64,000 nt of DNA, from positions 115,809,293-115,873,292 of the forward strand of contig NC_061120.1 of the NCBI RefSeq assembly GCF_002878395.1. The letters run 5' to 3'. The notes beneath the pieces were generated by a model. That model did no database searches, was not told the origin of the DNA, and saw nothing but the letters and a program-made list of their open reading frames with translations. A program made the position numbers and the translations under genes. Shown here piece by piece: positions 45,078-55,765 of this stretch. This stretch comes from Capsicum annuum. Taxonomy: Eukaryota; Streptophyta; Magnoliopsida; Solanales; Solanaceae. The number at the start of each line of letters is the position of its first letter. The first letter of the stretch is position 1.

Positions 45078-47215
45078 TAACGAGAACAACAACAATAAAT
45101 TTAGTGTATTCTCACATAGTGGGGTCTGGGGGTAAGATGTACGCAGTCCATACCACTACTTTCGAAGAAGTAGCAAGACTCTTTCCGATAGACCCCCGAC
45201 TCAAGATAAGAAATAGTAATCAAATTCATACAAAAAGCATGGAACAACATGGAAAGACATAAATACGACACCGGGAATAGTAAATAAAGAATAATAAGCG
45301 ATCGTAATACAGCATGCAACAAGCTAGCATAACAAGAATAATACACCCACTAAGTAATGCCCTACCCTACCTACCCAAATTGGCGTTAGCCGTCAATCCT
45401 AATACGCGTCCTCTAGATCTTCCTATCTAGGGTCATGTCCTCCGTAAGCTATAACTGTTCCATGTCCTACCTAATCACCCCTCTCCAGTAATTCTTCGGC
45501 CTACCCCTGCCTCGCCTGAAACAATCCAAAGCAAGCTGCTCACACCTACGAACCGGTGCATCTATGCCCCTCCTCATCACGTGTTCGAACCACCTCAAAC
45601 AAACTTCCCGCAACTTGTCCTCCACCGAAGCCACTCCAACCTTCTCCCAGATAGTCTCATTCCGAACTCTATCACCCCTAGTAAGCCCATACATCCAGCA
45701 CAACATCCGCATTTTCGCCATCTTCAATTTCTGAATGTGAGAGTTCTTGATTGGCCAGCACTCCGCTCCATACAACATGGCCGGACGGACTGTCACCCTA
45801 TAAAATTTGCCTTTAAACTTGGGTGGCACCTTCTTATCACACAACACTCCCGAGGCGAGCCTCCACTTCATCCATCCCGTCCTAATATGGTGGGAGACGT
45901 CCTCGTCAATCTCACCATTCCCTTGAATCATAGAATTAAGATACTTGAAACTATCCCTCTTACACACCACCTGAGAATCCAACCTCACTACCACCTCGTC
46001 CTCCTCCCTCGAGCCATTAAACTTACATTCCAAATATTCGGTCTTGCTCCTACTCAACCTGAACCCTTTAGACTCAAGAGTCTGTCTCCACACCTCTAGC
46101 TTATCATTCACACCCCCTGAGTCTCATCAATCAACATCACATCATCTGCAAAAAGCATACACCATGGCACCTCTCCTTAGATACGCCATGTCAACACATC
46201 CATCACCAAAGCAAACAAAAACGAACTAAGAGTAGATCCCTGATGCAACCCTGTTAAGATAGAAAAATATTTTGAATCGACCCCCGCTATCCTCACTTGG
46301 GTCTTCGCTCCAACATACATGTCCTTGATTGCTCTGATATACGCCACCGAGACTCCACTTACCTCCAAGCATCTCTAAAGAACTTCCCTAGGAACTTTAT
46401 CATATGCCTTCTCCAAGTCAATAAACACCATGTGCAGGTCCTTCTTCGTTTTCCTGTACTGTTTCATCAGTCTCCGCACCAGGTAAATTATTTTCGTCGT
46501 AGAGCGTCCGGACATAAATCCAAACTGGTTCTCCGAAATAGACACTATCCTCCTCAACCTCAACTCAACCACTCTCTCCCAAATCTTCATAGTATGACTC
46601 AATAACTTACTACTCCTATAGTTGTTGCAACTCTAAATGTCACCCTTATTCTTATACAGAGGGATCATAGTACTCTATCTCCAGGCCTCGGGCATTTTCG
46701 TGGACTTGAAAATGCTGTTAAACAGATCAGTCAACCACCTTAAATTAGCCTCGCCAGAAAACTTCCAAAAATCCACAGGAATCTCATCAGGCCCCGTCTC
46801 CCTATCCCTTAGCATCCGGCGAATGGCCTCTCTGACCTCTTCCACCTTAAAATGTCTACAATAACTAAAATCACGATTCTCCTCTGATTGCTCCAGCTCC
46901 CCTAACGCAATAACTCTATCCCCTTCATCATTCAAGAGCCTATGAAAATACGACTGTCATATTTTCTTAATGTGACCATCCTCCACCAACACTCTACCAT
47001 CCTCCCCCTAAATGCACTTCACCTGGTTGAGGTCCCGACCCTTCCTCTCCCTAGCCTTAGCCAACCTAAACAATCTCTTTTCCCCTCCTTTCTCCTCTAA
47101 CCCCGCATACAGTCTCTCAAACGCAGTCGTCTTAGCCGCCGTAACTGCTAACTTAGCCTCCTTCCTCGCTAACTTATACAAATAACAAGAAGGAAGTACA
47201 AAAGCCATTGAAAAG
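45078..47215 (-). pseudogene. RTE-type LINE, 5'-truncated and frameshifted
   Basis: Minus-strand non-LTR reverse transcriptase text. From 5' to 3' it reads [20 protein letters not shown] (47190-47130, linker), VREAIRRMLRDRETGPDEIP (start of RT, 46860-46790), [38 protein letters not shown] (46435-46380), TGLHQGSTLSSFLFALVMD, the catalytic FADD motif in [12 protein letters not shown] (46165-46130), then [20 protein letters not shown] and [14 protein letters not shown] at the C-terminus. Single-base shifts and stops separate the pieces. The 3' end reads TCTTACCCCCAGACCCCACT and closes with a TTGTTGTTG-rich tail (45085-45105), as in plant RTE elements. The endonuclease domain is missing. It lies antisense within the PLD-like intron 6. 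Confidence 0.85.
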
Positions 47216-47471
47216 TAAGAGCTCTCAACATTAAATTCAAATTTGGTCCAAAATATAATCCATAATTTGACATTTCTATTGCATTTGAAATATCAATTTC
47301 GATTTAGGGAAGAAGCATAGAAAATTTGCATATGATTGAAGGAGAGAAGCTCTAGCAGGCAACTAAGATGCAAATAAATGAGCATTTTATGAAATTTAAC
47401 AAGAAAAAATAAATTTCATAGCTTACTTGAATTTCAATATGTAACATTTCAGTACTATATTTTTCTAACAG

Positions 47472-47620
47472 GAGCTAATAGCCTAGTCCCCATGGAAATT
47501 GCTCTGAAAATTGCCAGAAAAATAGCAGCAAATGTACCTTTTGCAGCATACATTTTGGTTCCAATGTGGCCTGAAGGTGTCCCAACCAGTAAAGCAGTGC
47601 AAGAAATTCTCTTCTGGCAG
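47472..47620 (+). pseudogene. PLD-like exon 7
   Basis: Completes GANSLVPMEIALKIARKI, then FAAYILVPMWPEGVPTSKAV and QEILFWQ, after a phase-1 junction with exon 6. Acceptor TCTAACAG, donor CAG|GTTCGA. This exon shows no lesion. Confidence 0.88.
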
Positions 47621-48133
47621 GTTCGAATGAACTACACTTATTTGTTTTATGAGGTCTGTATTTGTAAATGAATACTTTATAAAGCTTTTCCCTTCCTGTA
47701 GTTTGCATATTATTAAATGAACTAGGCTACTGAACACTCAACTCGTCATTCCTTTTGTGATAGAATAGAGCTCAAGTTCATTATCAAGCAAGAACGCTCT
47801 TGTGAGCTGAAGATATAGTCACAAAGCTAATTTTCTCAGATTTCATAAGTATATTCACATTTTTTAAAATCATACTTGTCTAGCCATCAAGATTTGACAA
47901 TTTTCATTACCTACTGAATTCATATTTAGGTATGAAAGGATGATTCATGGGTAAAAGGCTACAAAGAGACAACATTACATGAAAAGATTTTTTTAGCTCA
48001 AAGCTCTACCTTGTTTATCTAATGATCAAGCCGAACTGATTGTTCAAAGTGCATCATTAGTTCCTCACCACTTCTAACTCATCTTCTTTGCTTTTCTAAC
48101 AAAATTCTTGTTCTGAAATTGCAATTATTACAG

Positions 48134-48264
48134 AGCCAAACAATGGCCATGATGTACAAAATTGTAGCAGAGGCTCTTGAAAAGGCAGGTCTTCTCAGCA
48201 TTTTCTTCCTCAGGATTACTTGAACTTCTACTGCCTAGGGAAACGTGAAGTAAAAAGCCTGGAA
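48134..48264 (+). pseudogene. PLD-like exon 8
   Basis: SQTMAMMYKIVAEALEKAGL, then a lost base near 48193 creates an early TGA. The alternative frame gives SQHFLPQDYLNFYCLGKREV, then KSLE. Acceptor TTACAG, donor GAA|GTAAGA. Confidence 0.85.
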
Positions 48265-48568
48265 GTAAGAAAGCTAGTGCACATATCCAGGACCGTTTAC
48301 TGGTACAATTATACTAAATTTACAGGGATTTTTATTAATCCTGATGGTTCAATATCATACTAAAATCTCCATGATAAATGTCTTCGTTAAGAATCCTTGT
48401 AGCAAATGTAGAGTGATAGCCGACAGCAATGCATTTAACTTGTTTGCTATGCTCCTCATCTCGAGGTCACCGTGACCTTGTAAATTTCCAGTTTCTCCCA
48501 TTAGACTGGAGTGTTTGAGAAGGAAAAAGAGGCAAATGGGGATAGAGTTAAGTTTCTGTTATACCTAT

Positions 48569-49238
48569 CTAAGTTGTTCGGACTCGGGTGCTGATAGGTT
48601 GGATCCTTCATGATCTAGTATATTTTAAGGTTCAAGGGTATCAATCTAGCTACGGATATGAGTGCGGAAATTCAGCTAAAATAATTCAAATATATAAAAA
48701 TGTAGAGTTATAAAAATATGCCTAAATTATGGTAAGAATGTTTGGAAGGAAAGGAATGCACCAATATTTGAGACCAAGTTCAAATTTGTAATTATTATCA
48801 AGTACAAACACATCTTTTTACTAACTATTACTCCCTCCATTTAAAAGAAAATGACCTACTTTACTTTTTAGTCGATTTAAAAAAGAATGTTCCTTTTTCC
48901 TTTTTAGCAACTTTTTAATTTTAACTTTCCATATGACATGTTTAAGACCACAAAATTGAAGGACATTTTAGTACATTTGACATATCTTTAATTTAACACC
49001 ACAAGATTCAAAAGTCTTCTTTATTTTCTTAAATTTTGTGTCAAGTCAAACTAGATCATTCTTTTTAAAATAGAGGGAGTATTAAGTTCGAATCAAAAAT
49101 CACTGTTTCTGTCTCGAATTTTTCTATCAATTTTGGTCAAAGTATCCAAAATTGTTTGACCATATTCGGTATGGATCTCAAACCTACGCCTACGTCATTT
49201 CAGCACGGGTGTGACATGTGAAGTGTTGTGCAACTTAG
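48569..49238. mobile_element. hAT-like element in PLD intron 8 with nested Stowaway
   Basis: Ends CTAAGTTG / CAACTTAG, with the outer 8 bp ATACCTAT perfectly repeated (48561-48568 and 49239-49246). The subterminal GTTCGGACTCGGGTGC at the left and GCACGGGTGTGACATG at the right also pair. The element is 670 bp, of which 249 bp are a nested Stowaway MITE. Confidence 0.7.
48831..49079. mobile_element. Stowaway MITE nested in the intron 8 hAT-like element
   Basis: CTCCCTCCATTT at the left and AAATAGAGGGAG at the right, flanked by the TA target dinucleotide on both sides (48829-48830 and 49080-49081). Length, ends and target site are all typical of Stowaway (Tc1/mariner) MITEs. Confidence 0.85.
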
Positions 49239-49257
49239 ATACCTATATCTTACTTTA

Positions 49258-50153
49258 GGTGTGTTTGGTATGATGGAAAATATTTTTCATGGAAAATGTT
49301 TTCGTGGAAAATAAGTTAGTTTTCTACTTATTTTTTCATGTTTAGTTGGTGAGTGGAAAATATTTTTTAAAAAATATTTTATGATATTTGATTGGTGAGT
49401 AGAGAATATTTTTTAGAAAAATATTTTCTAGTGTTTGATTGGTGAGTAAAAAAATATTTTTTAGAAAATACTACTAACTGTTAACTAGTAATCTAGTATA
49501 TCAGTGCCTCTAACAACCCAACAATTTTTAAGAAATAATTTAAGCATAACAAATAAAATCAATATCGAATACTAAAAGACTACTATCACTAAATTTAAGC
49601 AACTATTAATTAGCAAATATATGAGACACTTTTCAACATTTTGTCAGGACAATCTCAAGATACTACAATTGATAGAAATATAACGGAACGACAAGCTTAT
49701 TCAATCTTGTGAAACAAGTTACATCGATGACAAGATGAAATATGCAATTAACAAAAGTAACATAGGTAAGTCTTTCTCTATGAATATGAAAATAAAATAC
49801 ATTCAACGAACATTGAAAATGGAAAAAATTCAGACTTCACTATTTTTTATTTCAAGCAGTGAAAAATTAAAGCAAAACACAGTGAAAAATATTTTCGAAT
49901 AATGTAAATTTTTGAGAAATGTGAATTTTTTGAGTTGTGAATATGAGTGTTGTTGCGGTGGAGAAGAGAGATGGGGGTGGGGGTCATAAGTCACATTTGT
50001 CATTTCCCTTGGCCCACGAGGAAAGTCATTTTCCAGCAAATTGAGGAAAATAAGAAGTTGTGAAAAATATTTTCCCAACATGTTATTACAACCAAACAAG
50101 GAAAAATCGAAAAACATTTTTCAGAAAAAATTTTCCATTGTACCAAACACACC
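49258..50153. mobile_element. GTGTTTGG-family MITE, copy 2
   Basis: GGTGTGTTTGGTATGATGG at the left and CCATTGTACCAAACACACC at the right, with GAAAATATTTTTC-rich subterminal sequence as in copy 1. It begins 12 bp after the target duplication of the preceding hAT-like element. It contains a shorter G-rich stretch (GGGGGTGGGGG, 49974-49984). Confidence 0.65.
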
Positions 50154-50340
50154 AGTGCGTTCTCTTTTATGCACTATTTTTTCCAGTAAACTTATGTGTT
50201 GATGCTTATTTATAACCACAATTCATCTTTGATCAGATGCAAAGTTTTTCTCCTGCATTTCCAATATCTCTTGCCAACTAGGAAATTCTAACATTCGGGT
50301 GCACCTGAAATACACACTTTTATGTCTTAAACTCTCACAG

Positions 50341-50538
50341 GGATTGGCGCAAAAGTTTGGGAGATTTATGATCTATTTACACTCAAAAGGAATGATAGTA
50401 GATGATGAATATGTCTTGATCGGTTCTGCGAATATCAATCAAAGATCTTTGAGTGGATCAAGGGATACAGAAATCGCTATGGGAGCTTATCAGCCAAAGT
50501 ACACATGGGCAAGAAAGGATAGCCATCCACATGGCCAG
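50341..50538 (+). pseudogene. PLD-like exon 9 with second HKD motif
   Basis: [59 protein letters not shown]. The frame is open and the second catalytic His, Lys and Asp are present. It ends HPHGQ|GTTTGG, the position of a conserved intron in the family. The downstream exon encoding VYGYRMSLWAEHLG was not found in the following 13 kb. Confidence 0.88.
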
Positions 50539-52550
50539 GTTTGGGATTGAATTTATCAGTTTGCCCTTTTTTTCACTTCTAATGCCATATATATCCGAAG
50601 AAGCTTGTCCAACTTCTGATAATTTTCTCAGGGAACACCTAAAAGAACTCTATAGTTGATAAAATAGTACAAAGTTTTTGGACTGGCAGAATGTAGTACG
50701 CTAGTTGGATCACTTGCTGCAGTTTAGTTAGATGTAGGGGAAGCAAATAAGCTGTTTGGACAGGATTTGGGTAGGCTAGGATGCAGTTAAGATGGGCTAA
50801 ACAATAGTTGATAATTCAATTAGTTCAACTTAATTTGTTATTTTAATAATTTTTAAATTTATTATACATACTTAAACTTACTTAAATATATCACATTTAG
50901 AAAATATTTATTATTTAGAGCAATATAATTTTAATATATTATAATTTACTTTTAATAAATAGTGTAAATTTTTTAGCAAAACAAGCATAATACATTTAAA
51001 ACACTTTTAATACATTATATTGGAAGCATAATTCACTTTTAGTACATACTGTAATACATCTATATTACATGCATAATTCATTTTTAATATATAATATATT
51101 TTTAATCAAAATAAGTAGAATATATTTTAATACATTTGTAATACATCTATATTAAACACATAATTCACTTTTGATACATAATACAATTGCTATAAATAAT
51201 AATATTTTCTATATATGATATATCTAGATAGTAAATAAAAATATATTTAAAATTAGAAATAGTGTAGATTTTTTAGCAAAACAAGCATAATACATTTAAA
51301 ACACTTTTAGTACATTATATTGGAAGCATAATTCACTTTTAGTACATACTGTAATACATTTATATTACATGCATAATTCATTTTTAATATATAATATATT
51401 TTTAATCAAAATAAGTAGAATATATTTTAATACATTTCTAATAGATCTATATTAAATGCATAATTCTTTTTGATACATAATATAATTGCTATAAATAATA
51501 ATATTTTCTATATATAATATATCTAGATAGTAAATAAAAATATATTTAAAATCAGTAAATATTTGAAAGGTAATATATAGATAATATTTCCTTATAATCA
51601 CGTTCAGCCCCCACCCCCACTCTTTTCTAACAAACACGTGTAGCTCCAAACTTTTAGGTGAAAACAAAAAGAAATTTCAACCAAGCTTTTAGATTTAACG
51701 CTACAAATTTACTTAATCTAATGTAGTGGTTTTCTTTCAAACTACTTTTTATTTTATAAAGATGAGAAATTTAGGATAAATAAAAAACCGAAAGTAGTTC
51801 TACTTATATCCTATCCCTTACAAATTATATTTATATCAATATTAGTGAATTGATTGCGCTTCATGCAATTATAAAATAAAATAATAAAATATTAGTAATT
51901 TTATTAAATTTAATATAGATATATTAAAAACATATTTACAATATCTCTCTCATAGAGAAAAATGTTTGATTAGTAGTTGGCAGAATTTCAACAAAGTCAT
52001 AAGTAATTATATTGAACTAAAAGAAATTTTAAACTTACGACAATCACAAATTCATGTAAAATATAAAATAAAGAGAAATTATAAAAAGAAATGTAACACC
52101 GTTCTTACGATTTTAATTATTAAATAATCAAAGAAAAAATACGAAATCAATGCACAATCTTTGAGATCTGTTGATATCGACTTCTACATGTCGTTCACTA
52201 TTCATTATCCTTCATCTTATTCTTTAAAACAAATTAAAGCATAAATATAACAAGCATTGAAAATATAACTTAAAAGGCTAATGTGATAATTTCTACAAAT
52301 TCTTATAAATATCTTTATTTATAGGACTATAATAAGGAGTATTAAATAATGTCATAAATATGATCATTAACAATTTTAGGAGTTATGATAATAATAAGTT
52401 GTGGGAGTAACGAAAATAAAGATCACTAAATTTTATATTAAAAGTATTAATAAATGATTGACATATTTATTATTCTACAATAAAAAATTAAGGAGTAGGA
52501 CATTTGTGAAAATATAAGAAAATACATAATAGAATTCTTAACGAAAAATT
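50539..52550. other. AT-rich 3' flank of the PLD-like pseudogene
   Basis: No remaining PLD exon was recognised. An open frame in 50539-50659 (CPTSDNFLREHLKELYS) has no visible family match. A 300 bp tandem duplication lies at 50961-51555 and a C/A-rich stretch (CAGCCCCCACCCCCAC) near 51605. Confidence 0.4.
50961..51555. repeat. 300 bp tandem duplication
   Basis: AGTGTAAATTTTTTAGCAAA (50961) recurs as AGTGTAGATTTTTTAGCAAA (51261), and the two units match to their ends (AAATAAAAATATATTTAAAAT). There are only a few substitutions and single-base indels, so the event is relatively recent. No coding content. Confidence 0.9.
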
Positions 52551-52551
52551 A

Positions 52552-52822
52552 CTTCCTCCCTCTCATATTACTTGATAGTATGTTTGTTAAAAAATATTGT
52601 CTCAAAATCGTTGGCATGTTTAAAGAGTCAGGAGATAATTGAACATCTTTTCCCAATTTTATTCTTAGTAATTTAATGAAAGAGTAATTAACTTTAATAG
52701 ATAATGACAATATTTAATGTAAGTTTAATAGGATCATATTAGTAAAATTTACACCTCTTATTAATTTCTCCTTAACAATTATGCTAAAAGAAAACATGCC
52801 AAGTAATATGAGATGGAGGGAT
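52552..52822. mobile_element. Stowaway-like MITE
   Basis: CTTCCTCCCTCTCATATTAC at the left and GTAATATGAGATGGAGGGAT at the right, with TA on both flanks (52550-52551 and 52823-52824). 271 bp, noncoding. Confidence 0.75.
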
Positions 52823-52988
52823 TACTTTAGAGATGGAAAACTCAAGGCTCAAGACATTATTGTGTATATTTTTGTATTATTTAAAGCATATAATAACTAA
52901 TTTTTGAGGAAAAGATAAATTGGGGAGGATGCTAGCACGCTATCTTTATATAGTATTCCTCCAAAATATTTAATATTTACATATTATA

Positions 52989-53090
52989 TCTATAATATAT
53001 TAAAAGTGTGAAGGCCCTTAGAAAAGTGATTTGAATTTTTTGCCCTTCACTAAAAGTCTCCGCAATAGATAAAATCGTCTTTTTCACATC
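52989..53090 (+). mobile_element. Helitron-like 5' terminus
   Basis: TCTATAATATATTAAAAGTG, then TGAAGGCCCTTAGAAAAGTG, begins with TC after an A, as Helitron 5' ends do. It closely matches 18470-18540 (TTAAAAGTGTGAAAACCCTT). The 3' partner could be 55765, giving a 2.8 kb element, but this is not proven. Confidence 0.45.
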
Positions 53091-55152
53091 ATTAATTTAT
53101 TATATAACTATTTTGTTTAATATTAATTCCTAAAATATATAAAACTAAGGATTCCTAAAATATATGATAAAATGAAATATAATATTTATAAACTACTAAA
53201 CTATATGGTAATTCCCTTCCATCACCCGGTCATATTTTCCATGTTTCGTGTTTCATGTAAATAGAAAAAAAACCATCCTAAATAATTTGTTTAATTAAAA
53301 ATATGAATAATACCTTCAATAACTTAATAGCATAATTGTTTGTTACTTTTTCCAAAATAAAAATAACTTCTTTCAAAAACCTTTTCTTAAAAGAAAAGAA
53401 TTTAAATTTTTATAAATTGATTATTATTCCTTTCACATAGATGTAGAGAGATTATTCTCTCAATATTACAGTTTTCTTTATATCAGTCATATGTAGATTT
53501 AATTTATTACAAATTATATATTCATAATTCTCTTTGTTATCGTCGATCAAGATTTCTTTATTTCTTGATGATGTAAAAAATAAATTAAATAATAGATATT
53601 TGTATTATTCTACATCTTTCTCTACTCTTTTATTGATAGTGTGTGCGTAGTTTTTTTTCCTTTTTCCTATTTGTATTGTAGGAATATGCAGTTGCTTATT
53701 AGTTTATATCCAAGTATTTCAGTTATATTTTCTATAAATTTTGTATTGTTAAGCTACAACTTTATAATTTTTTTTTTATGATTAATAATTTAAATTGTTT
53801 AAAACATATGATGAATAAATTTCTCTTTTTATCTTCGTTTAAGATTTTTTTATTTTTTTTTATGATGTAAATAAAAATTAAAGAATAAATATGTGTATTA
53901 TTCTTCATCTTTCTCGATTTTTCTATTGATAATATATGCTCTTTTTTTTCTATTTGTGTTGCAGGAATATGTCGTTTCTTAAAGGTTTATAACCAAGTAT
54001 TTTTCAATTATATTTTCTATAAATTTTGTCTTGTTAGACTATGACTTTATGATTTTATGTATGATTAATATTAAAGAATCCTGAAATATATGATAATAGA
54101 AAAATAATAACTTTAGCTCAAAAAATAAAATTATTATTTTAATAATTTATTTGTGGAGGAAAAAAAAGTATTACTAATTTCATAACACGTATTGTAAAGT
54201 TAATTGTAATAGAACACACAAATAAAAAAAATAACATGTAGAAACTCTTAAATAATAAGATTGAAAAAAATGAAATGGAATGAATTAAAGTTGTATTATA
54301 GTTAATTACTTTAAAATAGTTTGTCATGTCAATAGTTTAGAATTAAGTATTTAGGTTATTTGAAATAATATGTTAAATAATTTATGAAAGAAAAATAAAA
54401 ATTTTCATAGTTGGGTGACTTTCTTTGAAGGAAATGGTTTTGAATTTAGATTTTTATAAATTGAGAATCATTTCTTTTTGCAATAATATGACAAGAAACA
54501 AATTTAGGTTAAAGCGATTTTGAAAAAATTTAAAAGCTAAAGGTCTAGATTAAATTAATTCATCTCTATAAATTAAAGTTTAAACTTTAAAGTTAAATTG
54601 TAAAAAAATAATTGAGGTCCATAAAAAGAAAAGGAATTTTAATTCAAAAATTAATGTTAAACGGTAATTGAGATTCAATAAGTGATATTAGGAGGAAGGC
54701 GAATTTAAGCTATTCACAATTTTTTTACCATTTTTCATATTTATGTCATTTGAGTACCGACATAACTTGTAACTTATGAATAAGATAAGATTTGTCAATT
54801 TAATAAATCTTGTGAATGATTTAATACGATAGATAGTATGAATACTATATCAGTTCATGATCGCTCTAATAATACTTGTTAAAACATAGTTCTCCGACAT
54901 AAATTTATGAAAGTAATGATTTGTGGAGTTTCTAATAGAAAATGACAACTTCTTTGGAAAACAAACCCATTCAAGTTATTTTATAAAATAACTCCTTCAC
55001 CAAAGCAACAAGACCTTGAAGCTTGCTGTTTTAAGTGTCATGTTCACTCAATAATGAAATATTTTTTGTGACGAGATCAGAAGATATCATAAGCGAGAAT
55101 GTTGTCACGAAAACTAAAAAATTTCGTGAAAAGCATGACCGCCTTTCAGTAA

Positions 55153-55765
55153 TCTATAGCTATATTATTATACTATATTAAAAGTGTGAAGATCTTTATA
55201 AAAGTTCGTCTTTTCATTTTTCTCTCTCTAATTATTATATCAATATCTTTATAAGAAAAATAGGAAGACTCCTAAATATATGATAATTATAATACAAGTC
55301 ATAAGGAAAGGACATGCTGTAACAATATTAATGTAATGAAATCAATAACCAGACATGGAAGAAGTAGGATTGTACATGAAGTAAAATTGGTACTTTTTTT
55401 CTTTTGTTGAAGGTTAGACATGAATTGTGTGCACTTACCCTTTCCAGACACCACTATGTGGGAATGTAGTTGGTATGCTTTTACGGTCAACAGTATAATC
55501 TTAAATATATGTTGCTAACTATTTATTTAAGTGCATAATTATAGAAAAAAAAATTACCTCTTGAAGAATAAAGAATGAGAAAAATGTGGTGATGAGTTGT
55601 CATATTTTTCTTTAAGTACAATTTTTATTTTAAAAGTTTTACGTTATTATTTTAAAAAGTTATTTATTTAATACTATAACATACAAATAATAATTTATTT
55701 TTTATATAAAAAATTTACTATTAATTTACGCGAGACACACGTGCAAAACACGTATATTTGATTAG
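55153..55765 (+). mobile_element. Short Helitron-like element
   Basis: 5' TCTATAGCTATATTATTATA followed by CTATATTAAAAGTGTGAAG; 3' ACGTGCAAAACACGTATATT then TGATTAG|T, with a GTG-CAAAA-CAC hairpin before a CTAG-like terminus (TTAG). 613 bp, no coding region. The AT insertion context fits. Confidence 0.5.

Larger units (their letters stand above)
38488..47471 (+). other. PLD-like intron 6, expanded to 9 kb
   Basis: Contains in order a 3.6 kb hAT-like element (38608-42202), a 1.3 kb G-tract MITE (42310-43633), a Stowaway-like MITE (44486-44743) and a 5'-truncated RTE LINE on the minus strand (about 45078-47215). Only about 2 kb is not assigned to an element. Confidence 0.8.
35409..50538 (+). 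pseudogene. Phospholipase D delta-type pseudogene (9 exons, C-terminus missing)
   Basis: Plant C2-type phospholipase D hydrolyses phospholipids to phosphatidic acid. The exons encode an N-terminal C2 domain (LLHGELDMQIIEAKSLPNMD … DPYVSVVIGGAKIARTRVIH), the PLD core and both HKD motifs in HxKxxxxD form: HHQKCVLVD (exon 3) and HSKGMIVDD (exon 9). The tandem SSYN…GANSLVP block and GSANINQRS are also present. The lineage looks PLD delta-like by eye. Lesions: TAA at codon 53 (35565); a 4 bp insertion near 35994; a 1 bp insertion near 36513; a probable 1 bp loss at the exon 3 donor (37003); a 2 bp insertion near 38465; a 1 bp loss near 48193. The last exon (VYGYRMSLWAEHLG-type and about 90 further residues) is not found. 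Intron 6 has expanded to 9 kb and intron 8 to 2 kb by transposon insertion. It is surely non-functional as a full enzyme. Confidence 0.88.

Noticed and set aside
45581..46605. Plus-strand Pro/His/Ser-rich open frames
   Set aside because: Antisense shadow of the RTE reverse transcriptase.
50453..50659. Open frame running past exon 9 as a possible PLD C-terminus
   Set aside because: The text after the HPHGQ point does not resemble the conserved YRMSLWAEHL region, and it starts in a different frame from exon 9.
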